From positions 1 to 33,271 of the forward strand of contig RXIX01000029.1 of the NCBI GenBank assembly GCA_003989075.1: 33,271 bases of DNA. Reading direction: 5' to 3'. The notes beneath the pieces are model-generated. The model saw nothing but the letters and a program-made list of their open reading frames with translations, had not been told where the DNA came from and did not search any database. Made by a program: the position numbers and the translations under genes. Origin of the DNA: Candidatus Competibacteraceae bacterium. GTDB lineage: Bacteria; Pseudomonadota; Gammaproteobacteria; Competibacterales; Competibacteraceae. Position 1 is the stretch's first letter; every line of letters begins with the position of its first letter. Below are positions 7,719 to 16,650 of the stretch, in pieces.

Positions 7719-8552
7719 ATGCCCATGAATATCGATTTTTCCGCTGTGCTTGTGCTGCTGACCGTGTTGACCGGCGCAGTCTGGCTGCTGGATGTGCTGA
7801 TTCTGGCGCCGCGTCGCGTGGTTGCTGGCGCAGGAGTGCCGACCGATCCGGCCCGGTTACCGTGGTACGTCGATCTGTCGAAGTCATTCTTTCCCGTGAT
7901 CCTGGCGGTGCTGGTGCTACGCTCATTTCTGGTTGAGCCGTTCCGTATTCCCTCCGAATCAATGGTGCCGACCCTGCTCAAGGGCGATTTCATCCTGGTG
8001 AATAAGTTTGCCTATGGTCTGCGCCTGCCGGTGCTGAATACCCGGATCGCGGGCGCCGGGCATCCGGAACGCGGCGATGTGGTGGTGTTCCGTTATCCGC
8101 TGGAGCCCACGGTCGCCTATATCAAGCGGGTGGTGGGCCTGCCCGGCGATCGCCTTGAATACCGCGACAAGCAACTGTTCATCAACGGCCAGCCAGCGGT
8201 GCAGCAGCCTCTGGCCGGCGCGGCCGATCCCGGTTACCGGCGTTTCGAGGAGCAGTTGGGCACGGTAGCGCACGCGAGCCAGGTGCAGGTCGAGGGCCGC
8301 TGGGGCATGGGCATGCTCTGGTCGGGGCTGCAGGCGCGGCGTGAGGCTGATGGCGGGATCGTCTGGCACTATCAGGTGCCGTCGGGCCACTATTTCATGA
8401 TGGGCGATAATCGCGACAACAGCAGCGACAGCCGGGTCTGGGGACCCTTGCCGGAAGAGAATCTGATTGGCAAGGCCTTCTTCATCTGGATGAACTGGGA
8501 TTGCATTACCCTGAATGGCCAGTGCGGCCGGATCGGGTCCCGTATTGAATGA
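7719..8552 (+). CDS. lepB: signal peptidase I
   Basis: Type I leader peptidase, which cleaves signal peptides from exported proteins on the outer face of the inner membrane. The 277-residue protein has two N-terminal membrane segments (about 7-30 and 56-72), the catalytic serine in the PSESMVPTLL box (Ser81), the general-base lysine in YIKRVVGLPGD (Lys136), and box E GDNRDNSSDSRVWG. LepA-LepB pairing is standard in Gammaproteobacteria. The start ATG at 7719 is followed two codons later by another ATG; the choice changes only the first residues. Confidence 0.96.
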   Translation: MPMNIDFSAVLVLLTVLTGAVWLLDVLILAPRRVVAGAGVPTDPARLPWYVDLSKSFFPVILAVLVLRSFLVEPFRIPSESMVPTLLKGDFILVNKFAYGLRLPVLNTRIAGAGHPERGDVVVFRYPLEPTVAYIKRVVGLPGDRLEYRDKQLFINGQPAVQQPLAGAADPGYRRFEEQLGTVAHASQVQVEGRWGMGMLWSGLQARREADGGIVWHYQVPSGHYFMMGDNRDNSSDSRVWGPLPEENLIGKAFFIWMNWDCITLNGQCGRIGSRIE

Positions 8553-8577
8553 TTTCATGACAGGGGAGGGTAGGAAA

Positions 8578-8955
8578 ATGGCCAATCGAACAGCAGTGCG
8601 GCAGCGGGGCATGAGCGTGATCGGCCTGCTGCTGCTCCTGGTCGTGATCGGCTTCGTGGCCCTGATCGCCATGAAGGTGATCCCGATGTATGTGCAGTAT
8701 TTCTCGATCAAGTCGACCATCGAGAGCGTGCGCAAGGAACCGCAGCTGGCGCAGATGACGCCACAGGATATCCAGGCTGCGATCCAGAAGCGTTTCGATA
8801 TCGGCTATGTTGAGAACATCAGGGCCAATCAGTTGCGAATCCGCAACGATCGCAACGGCCGGGTGATCGATCTGGTGTATCAGGAGGAGCGGCCGCTGTT
8901 TTATGGCCTGTATGTGCTCCTGAAGGTCAATGAGTCATTGCCGCTGAATCCGTGA
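8578..8955 (+). CDS. DUF4845 family protein with pilin-like N-terminus
   Basis: A 125-residue protein that by position (between lepB and rnc) and sequence fits the DUF4845 family, whose function is unknown. The start has a strong ribosome site (GGGGAGGGTAGG at 8563-8574). After a short basic stretch (MANRTAVRQR) comes GMSVIGLLLLLVVIGFVALI, one membrane helix at about 12-33 that resembles a type IV pilin N-terminus. It lacks the glutamate at position +5 that pilins normally carry, so processing by a prepilin peptidase is not assured. The rest (about 35-125) is a small soluble domain. The coding end overlaps the rnc start by 4 bp, which suggests coupled translation. Confidence 0.8.
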   Translation: MANRTAVRQRGMSVIGLLLLLVVIGFVALIAMKVIPMYVQYFSIKSTIESVRKEPQLAQMTPQDIQAAIQKRFDIGYVENIRANQLRIRNDRNGRVIDLVYQEERPLFYGLYVLLKVNESLPLNP

Positions 8956-9617
8956 GTCCATCCCTCGCCCCCTTGTGTGCTGTCCTGGGTTATCGCTTCC
9001 AGCGGCTGGAGCTGCTGGAAGAAGCGCTGACCCATCGCAGCTTTGCGGCGCGCAATAACGAGCGCCTGGAATTCCTTGGCGATGCGCTGCTGAATCTGGC
9101 CGTGGCCGAGTATCTGTTCCAGCAGTATCCGAAAGCCAGCGAAGGCGAGCTGAGCCGGCTGCGTGCCAGTCTGGTGCGCGCCGAGACGCTGGCCGAGCTG
9201 GCCCGGAGTCTGAAGCTCGGCGACTGGTTGCGGCTGGGGCCGGGCGAACTCAAAAGCGGCGGCAATCGACGCGAATCGATTCTCTCCGATACTGTCGAGG
9301 CCATCGTCGGCGCTACCTACCTGGATGGCGGTTTCGAGGCCTGTCGCGCGCTTGTGTTGAATCTGTATGGGGATAGCCTGGCGCGCCTGAACAGCGCCAG
9401 CGAGCTGAAGGATCCCAAGACCCGCCTGCAGGAATATCTGCAGGCTCGCCAGCTGGGCCTGCCGGTCTACAACGTGCTGGAGATTCGCGGCGAGCCGCAC
9501 GCGCAGAGCTTCATGGTTGAATGCGTGATCGGGAACTGCCGCGCCACAGCGGTCGGCGGCAGCCGCCGCAAGGCCGAGCAGGAAGCCGCCCGGCAAGTGC
9601 TGGAGCAAATGCGATGA
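8952..9617 (+). CDS. rnc: ribonuclease III
   Basis: RNase III cleaves double-stranded RNA, including the rRNA precursor. The 221-residue protein shows the signature NERLEFLGDALLNLAVAEYL (36-55), the second acidic catalytic pair in SDTVEAIVGATYLDGGF (Asp113, Glu116), and a C-terminal double-stranded RNA-binding domain (DPKTRLQEYLQARQL to EQEAARQVLEQM). The GTG start at 8952 overlaps the previous stop as GTGA. The gene is immediately followed by era with an ATGA overlap, so the two are probably translated together, as in E. coli. Confidence 0.96.
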   Translation: MSPSLAPLCAVLGYRFQRLELLEEALTHRSFAARNNERLEFLGDALLNLAVAEYLFQQYPKASEGELSRLRASLVRAETLAELARSLKLGDWLRLGPGELKSGGNRRESILSDTVEAIVGATYLDGGFEACRALVLNLYGDSLARLNSASELKDPKTRLQEYLQARQLGLPVYNVLEIRGEPHAQSFMVECVIGNCRATAVGGSRRKAEQEAARQVLEQMR

Positions 9618-10543
9618 ATTCCGAAACTGAAACCGGCGCCACCGGCCAGGTCCGTGCGGGCTATGTGGCGCTGCTCGGCCGGCCCAACGTCGGCAAGTCG
9701 ACACTGCTGAACCGCCTGATCGGGCAGAAAATCAGCATCACCGCGCCCAAACCGCAGACCACCCGCCATGTGATCCTCGGCATCCAGAGTCTGCCGCAGG
9801 CGCAGATCGTCTATGTGGATACGCCGGGCCTGCACCGTCAGGGTCAGCGGGCCATGAACCGCTATCTGAACCGCACCGCCGCCAGCGTGCTGGCCTATGT
9901 CGATGTGGTGGTGTTTCTGGTTGAGGCGCTGCGCTGGACCGCTGAGGATGCCGACGTATTACTGCGTCTGGCTGATTATTCGGGACCGGTGGTGCTGGCG
10001 GTCAACAAGGTCGACCGCATCACCGACAAGCCGCGCCTGCTGCCGTTTCTGCAGCAGCTTGCCGGCAAGCGCGAATTCACCGGTGTGGTACCGCTGAGCG
10101 CCACCAGTGGCGATAACGTCGTCGCGCTACAGGATGTGATCGCCGGGCTGCTGCCGGCAGGGGATTTTCTGTTCCCTGAGGACCAGATCACCACCAGCAG
10201 TGAGCGTTTCCTGGCCGCCGAGTTGATTCGCGAAAAGCTGACCCGCCTGCTGCGCGAGGAATTGCCCTATGCGCTGACCGTGGAAATCGAGCGCTTTGCT
10301 GAGGAAGGCCGGCTGGCACGCATCCATGCGGTGATCTGGGTGGAGCGCGACAGCCAGAAGGGCATCATCATCGGCGAGGGCGGGGCCACCCTGCGCGAGG
10401 TTGGACGTCAGGCGCGGGCGGATATGGAGCGCCTGTTCGATCGCAAGGTGTATCTGGAAACCTGGGTTAAGGTCCGCGAAGGCTGGTCCGACGACGAGCG
10501 TGCTCTGCACAGCCTGGGTTATGCCGAACCGGGCGCTCCCTGA
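9614..10543 (+). CDS. era: GTPase Era
   Basis: Era is a GTP-binding protein that assists maturation of the 30S subunit by binding the 16S rRNA 3' end. The GTPase motifs are G1 GRPNVGKST (22-30), G3 DTPG (69-72), G4 NKVD (131-134) and G5 SAT. The C-terminal KH domain includes KGIIIGEGGATLREVGRQAR. The chosen ATG overlaps the rnc stop (ATGA at 9614-9617) and gives 309 residues, close to the family norm of about 300; the reading frame is open for 31 codons upstream, which only overlap rnc. Confidence 0.97.
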   Translation: MNSETETGATGQVRAGYVALLGRPNVGKSTLLNRLIGQKISITAPKPQTTRHVILGIQSLPQAQIVYVDTPGLHRQGQRAMNRYLNRTAASVLAYVDVVVFLVEALRWTAEDADVLLRLADYSGPVVLAVNKVDRITDKPRLLPFLQQLAGKREFTGVVPLSATSGDNVVALQDVIAGLLPAGDFLFPEDQITTSSERFLAAELIREKLTRLLREELPYALTVEIERFAEEGRLARIHAVIWVERDSQKGIIIGEGGATLREVGRQARADMERLFDRKVYLETWVKVREGWSDDERALHSLGYAEPGAP

Positions 10544-10561
10544 CGCATCGCCTGCCGCGCC

Positions 10562-11284
10562 GTGACCATGCGCGTCCTGCTGCAGCCGGCGTTCATCCTG
10601 CACCGCCGTCCCTATCGGGATAGCAGCCTGCTGCTGGAAGCGCTCAGCATGGAGCATGGCCGGCTGGGTCTGGTGGCGCGCGGCGCGGCCGGACCTCGAT
10701 CGCGGTTGCGCGGTCTGCTGCAGCCCTTCGTGCCGCTGCTGCTGTCCTGGAGCGGTGCTGGCGATCTGGTCACCCTGACCGGCGCCGAGGAGCAACAGCC
10801 GCAAAGCTCTCTGCCACCCGCGCGCCTGCTGAGCGGTCTTTACGCCAATGAACTGCTGGTGCGGTTGCTGCCACGCCGTGATCCCTGCCCGGAGCTGTTC
10901 AAGGCCTATGCGCGCCTGCTGGCCGAACTGGCCACGGCTGCCGCTGAGGAACCGGTGCTGCGCAGTTTTGAAAAGTGCCTGCTGTCTGAACTGGGTTATG
11001 GCCTGAATCTGGAGCACGAGGCACACAGCGGCGCACCGATCGTTGCCGAGGCGCAGTACCAGTATGTACTGGACTGCGGGCCGCTGGCGGTCGCCGGTAA
11101 CGCCACGGGCGTGCCGATCTCCGGGCGCGGTCTGCTGGCTTTGCGCGACGGTACCCTGGACGATCCAGTGCTGCTGCGCGAGGCCAAGCGCCTGACCCGC
11201 GCTGCCCTGGCCGTGCAGTTGCAGGGCCAGTTGCTGAAAACCCGGGAGCTGTATCGGGTTAAGCGTACACCGCGCCCGGAGTGA
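10562..11284 (+). CDS. recO: DNA repair protein RecO
   Basis: RecO works with RecR and RecF to load RecA onto gapped DNA. The 240-residue protein has the N-terminal OB-fold domain (AFILHRRPYRDSSLLLEALS, then GRLGLVARGAAGPRSRLRG) and a helical C-terminal domain (LLSGLYANELLVRLLPRRD, FEKCLLSELGYGL). The order rnc-era-recO is conserved. In most Gammaproteobacteria pdxJ and acpS follow; here a convergent kinase gene does. The start is GTG 10562 or, six bases later, ATG 10568. Confidence 0.94.
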   Translation: MTMRVLLQPAFILHRRPYRDSSLLLEALSMEHGRLGLVARGAAGPRSRLRGLLQPFVPLLLSWSGAGDLVTLTGAEEQQPQSSLPPARLLSGLYANELLVRLLPRRDPCPELFKAYARLLAELATAAAEEPVLRSFEKCLLSELGYGLNLEHEAHSGAPIVAEAQYQYVLDCGPLAVAGNATGVPISGRGLLALRDGTLDDPVLLREAKRLTRAALAVQLQGQLLKTRELYRVKRTPRPE

Positions 11285-11309
11285 GACAGGCGCGGTCAGG
11301 GCGCGGCGC

Positions 11310-12299
11310 CTACACGAAACGTCGCAGAATGGCCTGAGTATCGGCTGCCGTCATGCGCGGTCCGAGGCGGGTGACCAGTTGCGCCGCTGCCGCTGCAGCC
11401 AGAGCCCCGGCGCGGTGATGATCCCAGCCCTGGCCGCGGGCAAAGAGGAAGGCTCCGGCGAACATGTCGCCCGCGCCAACGGTGTCCACCGGCTGTACCG
11501 GCACCGGGTCGATGTCGAGCAGCGCCTGGCCATTCCAGACCAGCGCCCCCTGCGGGCCGCGCGTGATCACGAATTCGCGGCTGATGGTTTTCAGATAGTC
11601 CATGGTATGGCCCAGATCGCTGCTGCCCGCCATGCCCTTGGCCTCGTCCTCGTTGGCGAACAGCAGGTCAACGCCGCTGCCGATCATCTCCAGCAGTCCA
11701 TTCTTGAAAAAACGCACCATATTGGGATCGGACAGGGAAATGGCGGTTTTGACCCCGGCGGCTTCGGCGACACTGCGCGCGGCGATGCAGGCCTGCCGGG
11801 CGCTGTCCGAGGTCACCAGATAACCTTCCATGTAGAAATAGGCCGAATCGCGCAGGGCATCCTCGACCAGTTCCCGGGTGGACAGATCGCCGCTGATGCC
11901 CAGGAAGGTGCACAGGGTGCGATCACTGTCCGGTGTGACCAGGACCACGCAACGGCCAGTATGGCCCTGTTCCTTCTCGGTATGGTGGTTGGTATCGACA
12001 CCGCCATCGAGCAGATCCTGCATATAGAAGTGGCCGAGCGCATCGCCGGCGACCTTGCAGGAATGGAAGCTGTTGCCGCCAAACTGGCTCACCGCGATCA
12101 TCGAATTGGCCGCCGAACCACCGGAACTGCGCTGGTGATGGCGGCTGGCCAGATGCGCCATCATCCGCAACTGGCAGTCTTCGTCCACCAGGGTCATCAC
12201 GCCCTTGTCGATACCCAGCGCCTCCAGATCGGCAACTTCAACCTCGTATTCCATATCCACCAGTGCGTTGCCAATTCCGTACACGTCATACTTCGCCAT
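11310..12299 (-). CDS. PfkB-family carbohydrate/adenosine kinase
   Basis: A ribokinase-family enzyme that phosphorylates a sugar or nucleoside using ATP. The 329-residue protein has the N-terminal substrate region (SSGGSAANSMIAVSQFGG, 58-75) and the C-terminal PfkB signature DTVGAGDMFAGAFLF (272-286) with the catalytic base Asp278. The overall form resembles proteins annotated as adenosine kinase in Gammaproteobacteria, but the substrate cannot be proven from sequence. A strong ribosome site (GGAGG, minus strand, 12308-12304) precedes the ATG. It lies 45 bp downstream of the phosphotransferase-like gene and is probably co-transcribed with it. It is convergent with recO. Confidence 0.88.
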   Translation of the reverse strand: MAKYDVYGIGNALVDMEYEVEVADLEALGIDKGVMTLVDEDCQLRMMAHLASRHHQRSSGGSAANSMIAVSQFGGNSFHSCKVAGDALGHFYMQDLLDGGVDTNHHTEKEQGHTGRCVVLVTPDSDRTLCTFLGISGDLSTRELVEDALRDSAYFYMEGYLVTSDSARQACIAARSVAEAAGVKTAISLSDPNMVRFFKNGLLEMIGSGVDLLFANEDEAKGMAGSSDLGHTMDYLKTISREFVITRGPQGALVWNGQALLDIDPVPVQPVDTVGAGDMFAGAFLFARGQGWDHHRAGALAAAAAAQLVTRLGPRMTAADTQAILRRFV

Positions 12300-12344
12300 G
12301 AGTCCTCCGTCGTTGAATAGGGTGAAAAGCGTAGGGGGCGTCGA

Positions 12345-13919
12345 TCACAGGGCTGCTGCAAGCGCTGCGTGCAGGCGTTGCGCGTCACTGTCACCTTGCG
12401 CGGTCAGCGGACGTTCATCGGCCTGCGGCGGTTCGTCATAGCGCAACTGCCGTTCCAGCACTGCAACATCCGCTTCGGCGGCATCATCGCCGCGCGCGCG
12501 CCGCGCCGCGACCCGCGTTCGCAGCGTGGCCGGATCGGCGATGCAGTCGAGCAGGATGAACGGTACGCCGTGGCGGGCGGCCAGTTCGCGGAAGGGCTGC
12601 CGGTGCACGCGCTTCATGAAGGTGGCATCGACCAGCACCGCATGGCCGATGGTAAGCAGTTCATCGCTCAGGCTGTACAGACGCTGATAGGTGCGGGCGC
12701 TGGCTTCCGAGGTGTAGATGCCGCCGCCAACGCGGGAGCCGCTGTCATCCAGTGGACCCAGGCCAAACAGCCGTTTGCGTTCCACATCGGAACGCAGGCG
12801 GATGGCACCGGGGAACAGACCCATCAAGTGCCCGGTCCGATGGGATTTGCCGGAGCCGGAAACGCCGTGGGTGATGAGCAGAAACGGCGCTGGCGGCTGA
12901 GTCAGGGTGTGCGCCAGTTGCAGATAGGCCTTGCAGCGGACACGGGCTGCGGCGCGTTCCACATGCGGCAACCCGGGCTGGCTGGCCTGGATTGCGTTGA
13001 CTTTGGCGCGCACCATGGCCCGGTAGACCTGGTAACAGGACAGCAGCGCTACACCGCTAAAGTCGCCGCTGTATTCGAGATAGATGTTCAGCAGCCGCTG
13101 AGCGAGCGCGCCGGCGCCATGGCAGCGCAGGTCCATGAGCAGGAAGGCCAGATCGTTGATGACGTCGATCCAGCGCAGTTCGTCGTTGAACTCGATACCG
13201 TCAAAGATCGTAATCTGGTCGTCGTCGCTCAGCAGCAGATTGCCCAGATGCAGATCACCGTGGCATTCGCGGATCCAGCCGCCGGCCTTGCGTTCGGCCA
13301 GGCGTGGCCACAGGCGTTCGGTCGCTGCCAGGGTCCAGTTTTCCAGGGCATGCAACTGTTCGCGCCCGGCAGGATCAGTCAGCCGCGGTTGGATGTGGGT
13401 AAAGTCGTCCAGCATGGGCTGGCGCACCCGTTCCGGGGTGCCAAACGGCAGTTCGGGACCGGCGACGGCAATGCTGCGATGAAACGCCGCCAGCCGGCGG
13501 GCCAGGGCGTCGATGTGGCGTGTTTCCAGTTGCCCGGCGGCCAGCACCCGGTCGAGCAGCGCAGTCTGCGCGAAGCGGCGCATGCGCACCGCGTATTCGA
13601 TGGCCGGCGTGATGCCGGGCCGTGGCTGCTCTGGACTGCCGCCGATGGGCACGCAATCCAGGTACAGTTCGGGTGCGAGACGGCTGTTCAGGCGCAGTTC
13701 TTCCATGCAGTAGTAATGACGACGCTCCAGGCTGGTAAAATCCAGAAAACCCAGATTTAAAGGTTTCTTGATCTTGTAGGCATAATCACCAGCCAGCAGG
13801 ATATGTGAGATGTGGGTTTGCAGGTGCTCGACACTGGTGACCGGGTGCGGGTAGCGGCTCGGCTGTTGCAGGGCGGCGATCAGCGCGGCCTGATCGCGCA
13901 GTTCGTGGGTGGATGGCAC
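12345..13919 (-). CDS. bifunctional aminoglycoside phosphotransferase-like / P-loop ATPase protein
   Basis: A 524-residue two-part protein. Residues about 30-330 carry a phosphotransferase (kinase-like) domain, with the catalytic-loop motif HGDLHLGN (220-227) and metal-binding FDGIEF (239-244). Residues about 345-524 carry a P-loop kinase domain with Walker A GVSGSGKS (352-359). This architecture is a known but functionally undefined family, often annotated as a bifunctional aminoglycoside phosphotransferase/ATP-binding protein; antibiotic resistance should not be assumed. The start is GTG 13919, with GGAG about 10 bases upstream. It is divergent from mrcB and tandem with the PfkB kinase. Confidence 0.85.
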   Translation of the reverse strand: MPSTHELRDQAALIAALQQPSRYPHPVTSVEHLQTHISHILLAGDYAYKIKKPLNLGFLDFTSLERRHYYCMEELRLNSRLAPELYLDCVPIGGSPEQPRPGITPAIEYAVRMRRFAQTALLDRVLAAGQLETRHIDALARRLAAFHRSIAVAGPELPFGTPERVRQPMLDDFTHIQPRLTDPAGREQLHALENWTLAATERLWPRLAERKAGGWIRECHGDLHLGNLLLSDDDQITIFDGIEFNDELRWIDVINDLAFLLMDLRCHGAGALAQRLLNIYLEYSGDFSGVALLSCYQVYRAMVRAKVNAIQASQPGLPHVERAAARVRCKAYLQLAHTLTQPPAPFLLITHGVSGSGKSHRTGHLMGLFPGAIRLRSDVERKRLFGLGPLDDSGSRVGGGIYTSEASARTYQRLYSLSDELLTIGHAVLVDATFMKRVHRQPFRELAARHGVPFILLDCIADPATLRTRVAARRARGDDAAEADVAVLERQLRYDEPPQADERPLTAQGDSDAQRLHAALAAAL

Positions 13920-14020
13920 GCGCCGGACTCCGAGTCGTGAGCTGTTTGGGGTGTTTAGGATAAGACAAAATGACCGGGACGCGCCAAGCCGCTGGGCAGG
14001 CGCACTGAACCCGGGCTGGA

Positions 14021-16525
14021 ATGGGCATGGCTAAACGTCAATCTTCGGGTCAATCCGCAGCGAAGGGCAAAACCCGGCCATTTGGGCTGTTTCGGTCGCT
14101 GCTGTCGCTGTTTTTTTCGCTGCTGCTGGGCGCGCTGCTGCTGGGCGCACTGGGCCTGGGTCTGTACACGCTGTATCTGGATGCGGTGATCCGCGCCGAG
14201 TTCGACGAAAAACGCTGGGCGATGCCGGCCAAGGTCTATGCCCGGCCGCTGGAGCTGTTTACCGGCATGTCGCTGAGCGCTGATGCCTTCGCCCAGGAAC
14301 TGCTGTTGTTGCGTTATCGCGATGTGAACTGTCCGATCGAGCCGCCACCGCCGCCAGCCAGCGGCAAGCGCGCGCTGCGTCGCAAGCCACCTCCGCCCGT
14401 GACCTGTGCGCCGCCACCAGGAGGTGGCGAAACCCCGAACCGTCCCGGCAGTTACGCCCGTCAAGGGGAAACCTTCGAGGTGATGACCCGCGATTTCGTA
14501 TTCGGTGATGGTGCCGAGCCGGCGCGGCGGGTGCGCCTGGTGTTCGCTGGCAATATCCTGGTCGATATCACCAGTCTCGATGGCCAGGAAGCGCCGGGTC
14601 TGCTGCGCATGGATCCGCCGGAAATTGCCGGCATTTATCCCGCCCGTTATGAAGATCGTGTCCTGCTCAAGGGGAAGGATCTGCCGCCGGTGCTGGTCGA
14701 CACTTTGCTGGCGGTGGAAGACCGTTCGTTTTTTGAGCACGCCGGCATTAATCCCAAGGGTATCTTCCGGGCGATGGTGGCCAATCTGCGCGCCGGGCGC
14801 ACGGTGCAGGGCGGCAGCACCCTGACCCAGCAGCTGGTCAAGAATCTGTTCCTGAGCAATGAGCGCACCTTCAAGCGCAAGGTCAACGAGATCCTGATGG
14901 CGATCCTGATTGACTCGCGCTATGGCAAGGATGACATTCTCGAAGCATATAGCAACGCCATTTATCTCGGTCAGGACGGCAGCCGGGCGATCCACGGCTT
15001 TGGGCTGGCCAGCCAGTTCTACTTTGGCCGGGCGCTGGAGGATCTGGACCTGCACCAGATCGCCCTGCTGGTGGGCATGGTCAAGGGGCCGTCGCTGTAC
15101 GATCCGCGCCGCCATCCGGATCGCGCCCGCGAGCGTCGCGCCCTGGTGCTGGACGTGATGGTCGAGCAGAACCTGATCAGCGCCGAGGATGCCGCCCTTG
15201 CCAAGGAGATGCCGCTGGACGTGACGCCGCGCGCCGCCGGTGGCACCGCCTATCCGGCGTTTATCGATCTGGTACAGCGGCAACTGCGCCAGTATTACAA
15301 GTCCGAGGATCTGGTGTCGGAGGGCCTGCGGGTGTTCACTACCCTCGATCCGCGCATCCAGGCGACGACCGAGAATGCCGTGGCCAATGGCCTGCCAGAA
15401 CTGGAGAAGAGTCAGCCGCGCGCTCGCCCCCTGCAGGGTGCGGCGATTGTTGCCGACACCCAGACCGGTGAGGTGCTGGCCCTGGTGGGTGATCGCGAGC
15501 CCAAGACCATTGGGTTTAACCGGGCGCTGGATGCGCGGCGGCTGGCCGGTTCGCTGGTCAAGCCGGTGACCTATCTGGCGGCGCTGGAACAGCCCGACCG
15601 GTATACGCTGGCAACCCTGATCAACGATAGCCCGCTGGTCTATACCTCTGCCGGGCAGCGTTGGGCGCCGGGCAATTACGACCGCCGCTTTCATGGCCGG
15701 GTGATGCTGCGCGATGCGCTGGCCCGCTCCTACAACATCCCGGCGGTGCGTGTTGGTCTGGATATCGATGTGATCCATGTGGTGGAGATGTTCCAGCGCC
15801 TGGGTCTGGAGCAGGAGTTGAAGCCGTATCCGTCCTTGCTGCTGGGCGCCTTGAACGCGACGCCGCTGGAGATTGCGCAAGTGTACGCAACCATGGCCAG
15901 CGGCGGTTTTCGCATTCCGCTGCGGGCGATCCGCGAAGTGACCGATGCCCGGGGCCGGCCGGTGCAGCATTACGCTCTGGATGTGGTCAAGGTAGTCGAA
16001 CCGGGACCGGCGTATCTGATCGTAAATGGTCTGCAGGAGGTGGTGCGGGCAGGTACCGCCAGCGCAGCCAAGAGCAAGCTGGCGCCCGAACTGAACCTGG
16101 CCGGCAAGACCGGTACTACGGATGATTATCGCGACAGCTGGTTTGCGGGTTTCAGCGGTAACCGGCTGAGCGTGGTCTGGCTGGGACGCGATGATAACAA
16201 GCCCACCGGCCTGAGCGGCGCGAGTGGGGCGCTGCGGGTGTGGATTGATCTGATGGCTGGCCTGTATCTGGAACCGGTTGAGATGCCCATGCCGGCTGAT
16301 GTCGAGGATGTGGTGATCGATCCGCGCAGCGGCCTGCGCCTGAGCGCTGGGTGTCGGCGTGGCATGTCGATTCCGTTCATGACCGGATCAGCGCCGCGTG
16401 GCTCGGCCTCCTGTAGCCCGCCGGCTCCACGGCGCAAGCCGGCTAGCGAGCCGAGCGGCGGCGGTGATGGTGGTGGCGGCGGTGATGGCGAGATGAGCGA
16501 TTTCTTTCGGCGGTTGATGAATTAG
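14021..16525 (+). CDS. mrcB: class A penicillin-binding protein 1b (transglycosylase/transpeptidase)
   Basis: PBP1b polymerises glycan strands and cross-links peptides on the periplasmic face of the inner membrane. The 834-residue protein has a membrane helix (about 28-52), a UB2H-type regulatory domain (about 68-185), a glycosyltransferase domain with EDRSFFEH (catalytic Glu233) and GGSTLTQQLVKNLFL (264-278), and a transpeptidase domain with SLVK (Ser511), SYN (570-572) and KTGTT (696-700). Compared with E. coli PBP1b, about 35 extra residues (roughly 104-140) lie between YRDVN and RPGSY inside UB2H. They are rich in proline and have cysteines 104 and 129 at the edges. The C-terminal tail is glycine-rich. 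A second ATG lies two codons after the first. Confidence 0.95.
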   Translation: MGMAKRQSSGQSAAKGKTRPFGLFRSLLSLFFSLLLGALLLGALGLGLYTLYLDAVIRAEFDEKRWAMPAKVYARPLELFTGMSLSADAFAQELLLLRYRDVNCPIEPPPPPASGKRALRRKPPPPVTCAPPPGGGETPNRPGSYARQGETFEVMTRDFVFGDGAEPARRVRLVFAGNILVDITSLDGQEAPGLLRMDPPEIAGIYPARYEDRVLLKGKDLPPVLVDTLLAVEDRSFFEHAGINPKGIFRAMVANLRAGRTVQGGSTLTQQLVKNLFLSNERTFKRKVNEILMAILIDSRYGKDDILEAYSNAIYLGQDGSRAIHGFGLASQFYFGRALEDLDLHQIALLVGMVKGPSLYDPRRHPDRARERRALVLDVMVEQNLISAEDAALAKEMPLDVTPRAAGGTAYPAFIDLVQRQLRQYYKSEDLVSEGLRVFTTLDPRIQATTENAVANGLPELEKSQPRARPLQGAAIVADTQTGEVLALVGDREPKTIGFNRALDARRLAGSLVKPVTYLAALEQPDRYTLATLINDSPLVYTSAGQRWAPGNYDRRFHGRVMLRDALARSYNIPAVRVGLDIDVIHVVEMFQRLGLEQELKPYPSLLLGALNATPLEIAQVYATMASGGFRIPLRAIREVTDARGRPVQHYALDVVKVVEPGPAYLIVNGLQEVVRAGTASAAKSKLAPELNLAGKTGTTDDYRDSWFAGFSGNRLSVVWLGRDDNKPTGLSGASGALRVWIDLMAGLYLEPVEMPMPADVEDVVIDPRSGLRLSAGCRRGMSIPFMTGSAPRGSASCSPPAPRRKPASEPSGGGDGGGGGDGEMSDFFRRLMN

Positions 16526-16650
16526 GAGATCTCGGGTTCGGGGTCTTTGGCACGGCGAGTTGTATGAAGGTTCTGGATCTAATCGTTGATTCATGGCGCC
16601 GCCACGGTTCGGATCGGTCCAGCCGGCGGGCGAGTGAAGGGAGAGGTTCG

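Noticed and set aside
12369-13760. A 463-codon plus-strand frame across the phosphotransferase-like gene.
   Set aside because: It is antisense to a gene with clear kinase and P-loop motifs, and its product has no recognisable domain.
13955-15970. A 671-codon minus-strand frame across mrcB.
   Set aside because: The plus-strand PBP1b has all catalytic motifs; the antisense product is His/Gln-rich shadow sequence.
16546-16564. A sigma-54-like element TTTGGCACGGCGAGTTGTA upstream of the lipoprotein gene.
   Set aside because: The -24 part is good, but the -12 part is TTGT and is one base too far. Sigma-54 spacing is strict.
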